Positions 17,706 through 25,922 of a DNA stretch of 64,000 bases are shown in pieces. This DNA comes from Enterococcus raffinosus (lineage in GTDB: Bacteria > Bacillota > Bacilli > Lactobacillales > Enterococcaceae), in assembly GCF_001886185.1 (NCBI RefSeq), contig NZ_JXLA01000014.1, forward strand, positions 40,540 to 104,539, in the 5' to 3' direction. The notes below the pieces were generated by a model. The model worked only from the letters and a program-made list of their open reading frames with translations, did no database searches and had not been told where the DNA came from. The position numbers and the translations under genes are program-made. Position 1 is the first letter of the stretch; each line of letters opens with the position of its first letter.

Positions 17706-18352
17706 GAACAGATTTTTCTAATCAAGAGGGTAGCAAAATTGTCGATGCCATCATTGCTGCGATTCAGACGAATAAGGAATATTTGAGCGAAGTGGACAGA
17801 CATGGCGGCGATGGGGATCATGGCATCAATATGAATAAAGGCTTTACTTTTGCTAGGCAAGAATTGGATGATCTACCTCGTTACACAATGAGTGATGGAC
17901 TGAAAGTGATTAGTCAGGTGCTAGTCAATAAAATCGGCGGCTCGATGGGACCGTTATACGGGAGCTTCTTTAGAGGTCTAAGTGTTGCATCAAGAAAAGA
18001 AGAGACGATTACTCGAGAAGTGATGCTTGCAATGTTAAAGAAGGCTTATCAAAATCTCTCAGACTTAACGGATGCCAAAGTTGGCGATAAAAGCTTGATT
18101 GATGTATTAGTACCTGCCATCGAAACCTATGAAAAAGCAGTTGACGGTGGAGAAGCTTTCAATGAGTGCTTAACACAATCACTTGCTGCGGCAAAAACGG
18201 GATTAGAAGCAACCAAAATGATCCCAGCCAAAATTGGACGAGCAAGCCGCATCGGTGATCGTTCGATTGGGTATCAGGATGCAGGTGCGACTTCCTGTTA
18301 TTTAATCATCGAAGCGATAGTTAACACAATAAATGAATTATTGGGGGAATAA
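17702..18352 (+). CDS. dhaL: Dihydroxyacetone kinase L subunit (DAK2 domain)
   Basis: A 216-residue DhaL protein. DRHGGDGDHGINMNKGF holds the Asp cluster that binds Mg-ADP/ATP, and GGSMGPLYGSFFRG, DVLVPAIETY, GRASRIGDRSIGYQDAGATS follow in family order. DhaL phosphorylates the sugar held by DhaK. It is translationally coupled to mtlD, unusual for a dha gene. No DhaM (phosphotransfer) subunit is present, so it is ATP-dependent or borrows a phosphate donor encoded elsewhere. A related short-chain ketose, such as a tetrulose, could be the real substrate. Confidence 0.85.
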   Translation: MRTDFSNQEGSKIVDAIIAAIQTNKEYLSEVDRHGGDGDHGINMNKGFTFARQELDDLPRYTMSDGLKVISQVLVNKIGGSMGPLYGSFFRGLSVASRKEETITREVMLAMLKKAYQNLSDLTDAKVGDKSLIDVLVPAIETYEKAVDGGEAFNECLTQSLAAAKTGLEATKMIPAKIGRASRIGDRSIGYQDAGATSCYLIIEAIVNTINELLGE

Positions 18353-18357
18353 GGACG

Positions 18358-19350
18358 ATGCAAATTTTTGTAAATGATCCAGATTTTATCGTCGAGGATA
18401 TGCTGAAGGGGTTTACAGCTGCACATCCAGAAGTGATACTTTCGCCATTAAATGATCGAGTGGTGACACTTAAGGATAAAAAAGAAAAAGTCGGCGTCAT
18501 CACAGGCGGTGGCAGTGGTCATGAACCAGCGTTTCTCGGATATATAGGTGAAGGGATGCTTGATGCTGTAGCGATTGGGGAGGTTTTCGCTTCCCCACCT
18601 GCTCAAGGATTTCTAGATGCGATGATCGAAGCTGACAATGGTCAGGGTGTTGCCTGTCTTTTTGGCAATTATGCGGGAGATAATATGAACGTCAAAATGG
18701 CGATCCAAATGGCTGAAGAAGAGGACATTGAAGTGAACTATGTGGTAGCGACAGATGATATCGCCTCTTCACCTAAGGCAACTCGTGAAAAACGTCACGG
18801 AATCGCTGGCGGGTACTTCATGTGGAAGGTAGGCGGAGCCAAAGCGGCAGCCGGCGGTACATTAGCTGACGTTATCGAAGTGGCACAAAAAGTGGTGGAT
18901 CGAACCAGAAGTATTTGTGTAGGACTTACCCCCTGCACGATTCCAGCGGTTGGGAAACCAAACTTCTTAATTGATCTAGGAACGATGGAGTTTGGGATCG
19001 GTCATCATGGGGAAACGGGGATCGAGAAGAAAGCATTGGGCAATGGGCAGGAAATCGCGATTGAGATGACCAAGGCCATTTTGACAGATTTTGAATTCGA
19101 TGAAAAAAAGAAATTAGCAGTGATGATTTCAGGACTAGGTTCAACCATGCTGATGGAACAATACGTAATCTGCGGACAAGTTTTGGAAACGCTGAAGGAA
19201 CAAGGGCATCAAGTCGAAAAAGTCTATGTCGGTAATTTTGTCACCTCATTGGATATGGGAGGGATTTCACTTACGATCGTTGATTTAGATGAAGAGATTA
19301 CACAATTGCTAGATGCAGCAGGACAAGCAGTCGGGTTGAAAAACTATTAA
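18358..19350 (+). CDS. dhaK: Dihydroxyacetone kinase K subunit (DAK1 domain)
   Basis: A 330-residue DhaK. VITGGGSGHEPAFLGY is the substrate loop. GIGHHGETG (His216-217) holds the His that forms a hemiaminal bond with dihydroxyacetone. The C-terminal LGSTMLMEQY and FVTSLDMGG segments are typical. The order L-then-K is reversed from the common dhaKLM arrangement. It lies inside the mannitol operon, 5 nt after dhaL. It binds DHA or a similar short ketose, perhaps a breakdown product of fructose 6-phosphate (inference). Confidence 0.87.
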   Translation: MQIFVNDPDFIVEDMLKGFTAAHPEVILSPLNDRVVTLKDKKEKVGVITGGGSGHEPAFLGYIGEGMLDAVAIGEVFASPPAQGFLDAMIEADNGQGVACLFGNYAGDNMNVKMAIQMAEEEDIEVNYVVATDDIASSPKATREKRHGIAGGYFMWKVGGAKAAAGGTLADVIEVAQKVVDRTRSICVGLTPCTIPAVGKPNFLIDLGTMEFGIGHHGETGIEKKALGNGQEIAIEMTKAILTDFEFDEKKKLAVMISGLGSTMLMEQYVICGQVLETLKEQGHQVEKVYVGNFVTSLDMGGISLTIVDLDEEITQLLDAAGQAVGLKNY

Positions 19351-19367
19351 AGGATAAGGGTGGAAAA

Positions 19368-20003
19368 ATGAAATTACAACTAGCGTTGGACGAGTTAAAA
19401 TTAGAGGAAGCATTGATTTTTGCAGAAAAAGTACAAGAACATGTCGATATTATTGAAATTGGCACACCATTTGTGATTGATTCTGGAATGGAAGCTGTCC
19501 GCCGTTTTAAAGCAAAATTCCCGGATAAAGAAATTTTATCCGATGAAAAAATTATGGATGGCGGCTATTATGAATCACAGCTGGGCTTTGAAGCGGGAGC
19601 TGAGTATGTCACAGTCTTGGGGGTCACCGATGTTGCTACAATCAAACAATGTGTGAAAGCCGGAGCTGATTTTGAAAAACAAGTAGTGGTGGATATGATC
19701 TGCGTTGCAAATCTTGAAGAAAAAATTGCCGAAATGGAAAAACTAGGAGTGGATGTCTTAGCTGTTCATACAGGAGCAGATCAGCAGGCTTGTGGGCGGA
19801 CACCGCTAGATGATTTGAAGGTAATGACTTCTTGTGCGAAGAAAACGAAAATCGCAGTAGCTGGGGGAATCAGCAGTAAGACAATCGATAAGTATGTGGC
19901 GCTAAATCCAGATATTATTATTGTTGGAAGCAGCATTACACATGCTCCTGACCCAGTAGAAGAAGCTCGCTTGATCAAAGAAGCGATGTTAGCAAAAGCC
20001 TAG
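19368..20003 (+). CDS. hxlA: 3-hexulose-6-phosphate synthase-like
   Basis: A 211-residue TIM barrel of the orotidine-monophosphate-decarboxylase suprafamily. The start KLQLALDELKLEEAL, EIGTPFV, KIMDGG and VHTGADQQACG match HPS (HxlA), which joins formaldehyde and ribulose 5-phosphate to 3-hexulose 6-phosphate, or runs in reverse. The sugar-acid relatives (UlaD) have HRSRD instead of HTG. A difference from typical HPS is SDEKIMD where ADLKIMD is usual, next to the metal-binding Asp/Lys pair. It is followed at once by the isomerase gene. Confidence 0.8.
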   Translation: MKLQLALDELKLEEALIFAEKVQEHVDIIEIGTPFVIDSGMEAVRRFKAKFPDKEILSDEKIMDGGYYESQLGFEAGAEYVTVLGVTDVATIKQCVKAGADFEKQVVVDMICVANLEEKIAEMEKLGVDVLAVHTGADQQACGRTPLDDLKVMTSCAKKTKIAVAGGISSKTIDKYVALNPDIIIVGSSITHAPDPVEEARLIKEAMLAKA

Positions 20004-20017
20004 TGGAGGACAAGATT

Positions 20018-20578
20018 ATGACACCATCAAAAAATTTGCAGAGTATTTTAGTGGAGCTAACTGAAGATGCCCAGCAGATCGATCAAGCACAGCTGAAAAA
20101 AGTAGAGGCGTTGATTTTGAAGGCAAAAAGAATTTTCATTGCTGGTGCTGGTCGTTCTGGTTTTGCGGCACGCGCATTTTCTAATCGTTTGATGCATTTA
20201 GGATTTACTGTGTATTTTGTCGGAGAGCCCACAACACCTTCAATCCGGGAAAATGATTTGATCATTATCGGATCAGGATCGGGTCGTACATCAGGGTTAG
20301 TGAATATGGCAAAAAAAGCCAAGAGTGAGAAAGCATTGTTAGCAACGATCACGATTCATCCGAAGAATCCGATCGGAACAATGGCTGATGCATTGGTTCA
20401 GATTCCCGGTATTTCGACAGGGGATCATCCGTCTGAAAAAGCACCGTCAATTCAGCCAAATGGCTCGTCTTTCGAGCAGTTGTCTTGGTTAGTCTATGAT
20501 TCGATGATCGTTGATTTAAAAAAGGAACTAAAACAAGAGCAGACGGACATGGATTATCGTCATGCAAATCTTGAGTAA
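20018..20578 (+). CDS. hxlB: 6-phospho-3-hexuloisomerase (SIS domain)
   Basis: A 186-residue SIS protein with FIAGAGRSGFAARAFSNRLMHLGF and IIGSGSGRTSG, the signature of PHI. It converts 3-hexulose 6-phosphate to fructose 6-phosphate or back. The ATG at 20018 is chosen because GGAGGA sits 7 nt upstream. The GTG at 20003 would place that site inside the gene. It pairs with the HPS just upstream, and its product is also the MtlD product. It is a diverged paralogue of the gene at 11840. Confidence 0.85.
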   Translation: MTPSKNLQSILVELTEDAQQIDQAQLKKVEALILKAKRIFIAGAGRSGFAARAFSNRLMHLGFTVYFVGEPTTPSIRENDLIIIGSGSGRTSGLVNMAKKAKSEKALLATITIHPKNPIGTMADALVQIPGISTGDHPSEKAPSIQPNGSSFEQLSWLVYDSMIVDLKKELKQEQTDMDYRHANLE

Positions 20579-20627
20579 AGGATGGCATCGGGCTTCGGCT
20601 CGGTGCTCTTTGAGTAGGGAGGACGAA

Positions 20628-21281
20628 ATGAAAGCAGCATTGTTTGATATGGACGGAACATTGATTGATTCTGAACGATATTATTTTTCTATCTGGCAGG
20701 AATTAATGGCGCAAGAAGGCTACCATTTAGAGAAAGATTTTTATCAGCATGTGGTTGGGTCGCCAACTTCTATTTTGAAAGAAAAGTTTCAAAATCACTT
20801 CGGAGAGCTTCCAATGTTTGATCGCTTATTCGAGGAATTTATGGACAGACGCAAGCAAGCCCAAAGGAAGGCGATATTCCCAATAACCGACGGCTGCCAG
20901 AAGTACTTGGCGTATTTAGTAAAAACAGGTGTCACTTGTGGCATCGTCACATCCAGTTATCAAGAAGAAGCAGAATATATTCTTAAAGCGCTGCGACTGG
21001 ATTCATTCTTTTCCTTCGGTATTTACGGCGATCAAGTAAGCAAAGGAAAGCCAGACTCTGAAATCTACTACAAAGCAATCGAAGCCGCTAAACAGCCGGC
21101 TGATCAAATTTTAGTTTACGAAGATTCGCCTAATGGCATACTGTCTGCGGTCAATGCCGGCTTGAACTGTATCCACATCAAGAATTTTATTGATCCGACA
21201 CCGGAGATCGAACAATTGATCATTGGCAGCTGTTCGGATTTTATCGAAGTGATGAATTTAATGAATAATATCTCAGATTAA
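20628..21281 (+). CDS. HAD-family phosphatase / beta-phosphoglucomutase-like
   Basis: A 217-residue HAD hydrolase. Motif I is FDMDGTLIDSE with the nucleophilic Asp, motif II is IVTSS, motif III the KGKPDSEIYYKA lysine and motif IV YEDSPNGILSA. The cap domain is the small helical type seen in beta-phosphoglucomutase and sugar phosphatases. The ATG at 20628 follows GGGAGGACG. It is the last gene of the mannitol operon and may dephosphorylate an intermediate. The substrate is unknown. Confidence 0.85.
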   Translation: MKAALFDMDGTLIDSERYYFSIWQELMAQEGYHLEKDFYQHVVGSPTSILKEKFQNHFGELPMFDRLFEEFMDRRKQAQRKAIFPITDGCQKYLAYLVKTGVTCGIVTSSYQEEAEYILKALRLDSFFSFGIYGDQVSKGKPDSEIYYKAIEAAKQPADQILVYEDSPNGILSAVNAGLNCIHIKNFIDPTPEIEQLIIGSCSDFIEVMNLMNNISD

Positions 21282-21304
21282 GCAGCGAAAGGGCTGCTTT
21301 TTTA
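21280..21304 (+). terminator. Intrinsic terminator of the mannitol operon
   Basis: AAGCAGC, a short loop, GCTGCTT and a run of T start at the stop codon of the HAD gene. Confidence 0.85.
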
Positions 21305-21412
21305 ATCGTCCAAAAATGAAATCTTTCTAGCTAGTTTAGCGGTTATCCTCTATAATAATAGAACGATGGATTTTTGGTAATAAAATAATTAACGAAAATA
21401 AGGAGAAACCAA

Positions 21413-22534
21413 ATGAAAATAGCACCATTTAAAGTAGAACTCTGGATGAATGAGCACGAGGATAAAGCGATCTATAATACAGGAGAAACCTGCGTTGACT
21501 CGATCAGTATGGATGAATTGTTTGAAATCGCCGGATTGGATAAACAAGAAGCATTGAATGAACTGACACAAAAGCGTTTGACTTATGGGCATATTTTCGG
21601 CAATCCACATTTCAAGCAAGGGATCGCTTCACTGTATCAAACGATTCAAGAAGAGGACATCACAACGACGCATGGTGCGATCGGAGCCAATCATTTAGTC
21701 CTTTATTCACTGGTCGAGCCAGAGGATGAAGTGGTCGCTGTTTTACCGACGTATCAACAGTTATATTCGATTCCAGAGTCTTTTCATGCAACTGTGAAGC
21801 AGCATGTGTTGACGCCAGAAAATAATTTTTTACCGGATATAGAGGAAGTTAGAAGTTTAGTCAGTCAAAAAACAAAGCTGATCATTATAAATAATCCGAA
21901 CAATCCTTCCGGTTCTTTGATGAATCGAAAGATGTTAGAAGAAATCATCGCTATCGCTGAAGATGTGGGAGCGTACATTCTTTCAGATGAGACATATCGT
22001 GGATTAACTCAGGCTGAGGTGGAAAGTCCATCGATCGCTGACTTGTATGACAAAGGAATCAGTGTTAGCAGCATGTCTAAGGTGTGGTCTTTAGCCGGTC
22101 TGCGCTTGGGCTGGATCGCAACGAAAAATAAAGAAGCGATGGAGCAATGTTTGCTTCATCGTGACCATAATACGATCAGCTGCGGAATGATTGATGAAGA
22201 GTTAGCGGCGATTGCTTTGGAGACTAAGGATAAGCTCTTAGCGAGAAACCAGCAGATCATTCGAGAAAATCTGAAAATTTTAGATGAATGGGTAGCGAAG
22301 GAACCTCATATCACATACGTCAAACCTCAGGCGGGAACAGTAACCTTACTTTATTATGATTTCGATCGTTCAAGCAGAGAGCTATGCCTGGATTTGATCA
22401 ATAATCATGGCTTGCTGTTTACTCCAGGGGATTGTTTTGAGTTTGAATCCTGTGTTCGAATCGGTTATGGTTGCAGTACCGAGGAGTTAATCGCTGGACT
22501 GAATAAATTTTCTGAATATCTGGCAACCGTTTAA
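21413..22534 (+). CDS. PLP-dependent aminotransferase, class I/II
   Basis: A 373-residue fold-type I aminotransferase. Landmarks are NNPNNPSGSLM, the DETYRG Asp/Tyr that hold the cofactor, and SMSKVWSLAGLRLGW with the Schiff-base lysine. The N-terminal MKIAPFKVELWMNEHE is typical of a subgroup annotated only as aminotransferase in enterococci. TATAAT at 21351-21356 and AAGGAGAAA before the ATG suggest a single-gene unit with terminators on both sides. The amino acid is unknown. Confidence 0.85.
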   Translation: MKIAPFKVELWMNEHEDKAIYNTGETCVDSISMDELFEIAGLDKQEALNELTQKRLTYGHIFGNPHFKQGIASLYQTIQEEDITTTHGAIGANHLVLYSLVEPEDEVVAVLPTYQQLYSIPESFHATVKQHVLTPENNFLPDIEEVRSLVSQKTKLIIINNPNNPSGSLMNRKMLEEIIAIAEDVGAYILSDETYRGLTQAEVESPSIADLYDKGISVSSMSKVWSLAGLRLGWIATKNKEAMEQCLLHRDHNTISCGMIDEELAAIALETKDKLLARNQQIIRENLKILDEWVAKEPHITYVKPQAGTVTLLYYDFDRSSRELCLDLINNHGLLFTPGDCFEFESCVRIGYGCSTEELIAGLNKFSEYLATV

Positions 22535-22540
22535 TTTCAG

Positions 22541-22579
22541 AAAGCGCAACGAATCTCAAGCAGATCGTTGCGCTTTTTT
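22541..22579 (+). terminator. Intrinsic terminator after aminotransferase
   Basis: AAAGCGCAACGA pairs with TCGTTGCGCTTT across a 13-nt loop, followed by TTTTT. Confidence 0.9.
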
Positions 22580-22607
22580 AAGGTGATACACAAACCGCTT
22601 TTTTTGA

Positions 22608-22802
22608 ACTGGAGCAATTTATTCCGCGTTAACATCTGCTTATGCTTTAAAGAAACAGTCCGATGACCTGATTTTTGATAAAATCCGGCTGAAGGATCTA
22701 TCTGTCTCGACTGAGTTTATCGCTGAACGAATGGCGAATTTAATGGAACATTCGGGAGAATTTCAGCATTATTGTCAGAAAAACGCTTTAAAACGTTGTT
22801 GA
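22608..22802 (+). pseudogene. Possible remnant of an unidentified gene
   Basis: An open frame of about 64 codons without a plausible start reads SALTSAYALKKQSDDLIFDK and continues in protein-like fashion to a TGA at 22800-22802. No ribosome site or promoter precedes it, and a terminator lies just upstream. It looks like the C-terminal scrap of a decayed gene, but no family is recognised. Confidence 0.3.
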
Positions 22803-22860
22803 AAAACTTAAGAAGTTTGCGTTAGCACGCTGCCATTCATTAAAGGGTAGGTTGTAGTAG

Positions 22861-22890
22861 AAAAAAGCAAAAAACTCTTTTTGCTTTTTT
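22861..22890. terminator. Intrinsic terminator before the ATPase promoter
   Basis: AAAAAAGCAAAAA, three bases, TTTTTGCTTTTTT. The symmetrical A/T flanks allow use in either direction. Confidence 0.75.
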
Positions 22891-22910
22891 CTTAAACCGA
22901 TTCGCTAAAA

Positions 22911-22939
22911 TTGACGAAATTTTAGCGCTTTGATACAGT
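22911..22939 (+). promoter_or_regulatory. Promoter of the P-type ATPase leader
   Basis: TTGACG (22911-22916) and TACAGT (22934-22939) are 17 bp apart. The start would fall near 22946, giving a leader of about 165 nt before the ATPase. Confidence 0.55.
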
Positions 22940-22972
22940 TGTATTAATAAAAAAATTGGAGGTGAGTGGCGC

Positions 22973-23038
22973 ATGGACCCTGACGCCGGTGAGACGTCGT
23001 TAATTAAGCAGAAGATTCCTTATTTTCAAAAAGAATAG
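22973..23038 (+). CDS. Short leader ORF upstream of the P-type ATPase
   Basis: A 21-codon ORF beginning MDPDAGETS, with the strong ribosome site GGAGGTGAG 6-8 nt before the ATG. The acidic/proline N-terminus resembles that of the enterobacterial Mg2+-sensing leader peptide MgtL, which begins MEPDPTP and destabilises translating ribosomes. The ORF ends 9 nt before a terminator-like hairpin and about 70 nt before the ATPase start. The regulatory role is inferred from this layout. Confidence 0.5.
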   Translation: MDPDAGETSLIKQKIPYFQKE

Positions 23039-23047
23039 GCTTTTTTC

Positions 23048-23077
23048 AGTGCGTTGTGAAAAACAAGGTGCTTTTTT
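23048..23077 (+). terminator. Leader hairpin, possible attenuator
   Basis: AGTGCGTTGT (23048-23057), loop GAAAA, ACAAGGTGCT (23063-23072), then a run of T. Nine of ten positions pair, counting two G-U pairs. It sits between the leader ORF and the ATPase gene, as an attenuator would. Confidence 0.5.
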
Positions 23078-23109
23078 GTCGTATTCAAAAAATAAGGAGA
23101 AGAGAACGA

Positions 23110-25770
23110 ATGAAGGAAGATTATTACCAGAGTATCAAGAATTTAGTGAAGGACTATCCAAATGAAGAGTTTGAACAAGGCTTGTCTACGAAAGAAGCGC
23201 AAGAGCGGTTATTAAGAAATGGTCCCAATAAGCTGGAAACAAAGAAGGTTTCTAAGTGGCGGCTATTTATCCGACAATTTCATAATATGATCATTTATAT
23301 TTTGATCATTGCGTCGCTGTTAACGATTGTTATGGGACATTATTCGGATGCGATTATTATTGGCCTGGTTGTCGTAATCAACGCATTGATCGGCTACTAT
23401 CAAGAAGCCAATGCCTCCGACGCTTTAGAAAAAATCAGAGAGATGTTAGCGGTGGAAGCGACGGTTTACCGTGATGGTCAGCGAATGGATGTTCCAACAG
23501 AGGAATTAGCAGTAGGTGACGTTGTTTTCTTAGAGGCTGGCGATAGCGTACCGGCTGATTTACGTATTGTCGACAGCGACAATCTGCGTATTCAAGAGGC
23601 TTCGTTGACTGGTGAGGCCGATTCCATTGAAAAAACGGCAGAGGATCTAATAGAGATGGATGTTCCTCTAGCCGAGCAGTTTAATCGTGCTTTCGCTTCC
23701 ACTTCGGTGACGAATGGAAGCGGCTTAGGCGTGGTTATGGCTACCGCAGAGCATACCCAAATTGGACAGATTTCCACAGAAGTTGGTCAAGTAAAAACGC
23801 GAAAATCGCCCTTGATGCAGCAAATTGATGGATTAGGTAAAGGCGTGTCTTATGTTGTGATTGGGGCAGCCATACTACTTTTCGGCTTAGGTCTTTTACT
23901 TGAAACTTACTCATTAACTGTTCTATCTTTAGCGATCGTAACAATGATTGTTGGTTCGATTCCTGAAGGTCTGCCAGCGACGACTTCCGTTATTTTAGCG
24001 ATGGGAGTCAGTGATATGGCGAAGAATAAGCACACCATCGTCAAATCATTACCCGCTGTCGAAACACTAGGATCAGTCGATGTGATCGCCACGGATAAGA
24101 CCGGTACTTTGACCAAAAATGAAATGACCGTGAAGGATATTTTTCTATCCGCTCATCATTATGAGGTCAGTGGAAATGGTTATGAGCCAAAAGGAAAGAT
24201 AATGGAAGAAGGGCGTGAAGTGACTGCATCTGACGAGCTTGAACGATTTTTAGAAGCTGGTTATCAGGCTAATGACACGTTGTTGTATAAAGAAGAGAAA
24301 CGCTGGACAATCAATGGGGAACCAACAGACGGCTCCTTTTTAACGTTGTATCACAAATATTTTGGTGAAAAATATGAATCAAAATACAAAGAAGTTGATA
24401 TGCTGCCTTTTGATTCGGATTACCGCTACATGGGAAAATTAGTCAAAGACGAAAATGGGAAACAATTGATTTTTATCAAAGGTTCGCCAGATAAGCTTTT
24501 TCCAATGGCAAGAGTAGAGGATGACTATTGGCTTAAAACGGTGCAGGAGCTTTCTAAACAAGGAAAACGCGTGGTTGCGGTAGGGTACAAGGAAGTACCG
24601 TCTGAACTAATAGAAGTTAGTCATGACATTCTTTTTGAAGGAATCACCTTGCTGGGACTCGCAGGGATTATTGACCCGCCAAGGGAAGAAGTAATCGAAT
24701 CCTTAAAGGATATGCGTAAAGCTGGGGTAGAAGTGAAGATGATTACAGGGGACCATCCCTTGACCGCGAAAACAATCGGTGAAAAACTGGGGCTGGCACC
24801 AAAAATTCAAGTAATTACCGGCCAAGAATGGGACAAGCTATCTCAAGAGGATAAAGAAGCTGCAGCACTCTCCCACCAAGTATTTGCTCGGGCAACACCA
24901 AAAAACAAGCTTGAAATCATTGAAGCACTTCAAGCAAGAGACAAAGTCACAGCCATGACTGGTGACGGGGTCAATGATGCTCCTGCATTAAAGCGTGCCG
25001 ATATCGGTGTAGCGATGGGAATCGAAGGAACCGATGTCGCAAAAGATTCGGCAGATATGATTCTGACGAACGACCATTTCGCGACAATGTCTATCGCGAT
25101 TCGTGAAGGACGACGGATTTACGATAATATCAAGAAGAGTATCTTGTTCTTATTACCGACCTCCTTTGCTGAGGGATTGATCATTGCCTTCACGATTTTA
25201 ATGCAGCAGGACATGCCGCTTCAAGCGACGCAGCTTTTATGGATCAACATGGTTTCAGCGATCACGATCCAATTTGCCTTTATCTTTGAGCCGGCAGAGG
25301 ATCAAATCATGGAACGACCGCCGCAAAAAACAGGCAGCCGCTTAATGAACAAGCATGACATCTTCCAGATGGGATATGTTTCAATCTTAATGGCGCTGAT
25401 CAGTATCTTGGCTCATGATTGGCTGTTGGCTCAAGGCTTAGACCAAGTCACCGCCAGCACCATGATGGTCAACATTATCGTTGTCAGCAAGATTTTTTAT
25501 CTATTTAACATTCGTACATCGAAATTTGCTTTGTCAAAAGAATTTTTCAGCAACAAGCCAGCATTCCTGATCATTGGAATTATGGTAGTGCTGCAGCTGC
25601 TTTTGACCTATGTGCCATTTATGCAGCAAGCCTTCCATACAGCACCAATGAGTGTTGTTGAGTGGGGGATCACGATTTTAGCGGGTCTCCTGATTTTAGT
25701 AATTACTGAGATAGACAAGTGGATTCGAATGAAACGTCAAGAAACACATTTACAAGAGTTGTATGAGTAA
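23110..25770 (+). CDS. Cation-transporting P-type ATPase (P2 type)
   Basis: An 886-residue P-type ATPase. In order: N-terminal cation-ATPase domain (QGLSTKEAQERLLRNGPN), actuator loop SLTGEAD, M4 motif VGSIPEGLPA, phosphorylation site DKTGTLT (Asp329), KGSPDKL, MITGDHPLTAK, TGDGVNDAP hinge and six C-terminal helices. The M6 motif is WINMVSA rather than the NLVTD/NLLTD of calcium pumps, so the ion is uncertain; Ca, Mn, Na or Mg are possible. The ATG at 23110 follows AAGGAG. The longer in-frame TTG/GTG starts overlap the leader hairpin. Confidence 0.9.
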   Translation: MKEDYYQSIKNLVKDYPNEEFEQGLSTKEAQERLLRNGPNKLETKKVSKWRLFIRQFHNMIIYILIIASLLTIVMGHYSDAIIIGLVVVINALIGYYQEANASDALEKIREMLAVEATVYRDGQRMDVPTEELAVGDVVFLEAGDSVPADLRIVDSDNLRIQEASLTGEADSIEKTAEDLIEMDVPLAEQFNRAFASTSVTNGSGLGVVMATAEHTQIGQISTEVGQVKTRKSPLMQQIDGLGKGVSYVVIGAAILLFGLGLLLETYSLTVLSLAIVTMIVGSIPEGLPATTSVILAMGVSDMAKNKHTIVKSLPAVETLGSVDVIATDKTGTLTKNEMTVKDIFLSAHHYEVSGNGYEPKGKIMEEGREVTASDELERFLEAGYQANDTLLYKEEKRWTINGEPTDGSFLTLYHKYFGEKYESKYKEVDMLPFDSDYRYMGKLVKDENGKQLIFIKGSPDKLFPMARVEDDYWLKTVQELSKQGKRVVAVGYKEVPSELIEVSHDILFEGITLLGLAGIIDPPREEVIESLKDMRKAGVEVKMITGDHPLTAKTIGEKLGLAPKIQVITGQEWDKLSQEDKEAAALSHQVFARATPKNKLEIIEALQARDKVTAMTGDGVNDAPALKRADIGVAMGIEGTDVAKDSADMILTNDHFATMSIAIREGRRIYDNIKKSILFLLPTSFAEGLIIAFTILMQQDMPLQATQLLWINMVSAITIQFAFIFEPAEDQIMERPPQKTGSRLMNKHDIFQMGYVSILMALISILAHDWLLAQGLDQVTASTMMVNIIVVSKIFYLFNIRTSKFALSKEFFSNKPAFLIIGIMVVLQLLLTYVPFMQQAFHTAPMSVVEWGITILAGLLILVITEIDKWIRMKRQETHLQELYE

Positions 25771-25773
25771 TGC

Positions 25774-25808
25774 AAAGGCTGGACGAAACAGAGTCCAGCC
25801 TTTTTTTG
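25774..25808 (+). terminator. Intrinsic terminator after P-type ATPase
   Basis: AAGGCTGGAC, loop, GTCCAGCC and seven T residues. Confidence 0.9.
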
Positions 25809-25860
25809 CGCGTTCCCCAGCAACATTTTTCTTTTTCCCATCTCTAGGAAAAAAGTAAGT

Positions 25861-25890
25861 TTGTAGGACAGGTTTAGAATTTCCTATAAT
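25861..25890 (+). promoter_or_regulatory. Promoter of the cellobiose-type PTS operon
   Basis: TTGTAG (25861-25866), 18 bp, TATAAT (25885-25890). Transcription would begin near 25897, which rules out the in-frame ATG at 25905 as the usual start. Confidence 0.6.
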
Positions 25891-25922
25891 AAGCATGTAA
25901 ATAAATGAAAGTGGTGAAGAAA

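Noticed and set aside
22946..23109. yybP-ykoY (Mn2+) riboswitch before the P-type ATPase
   Set aside because: The conserved sequence elements of that class that I know are not visible. The leader ORF and hairpin explain the region better.
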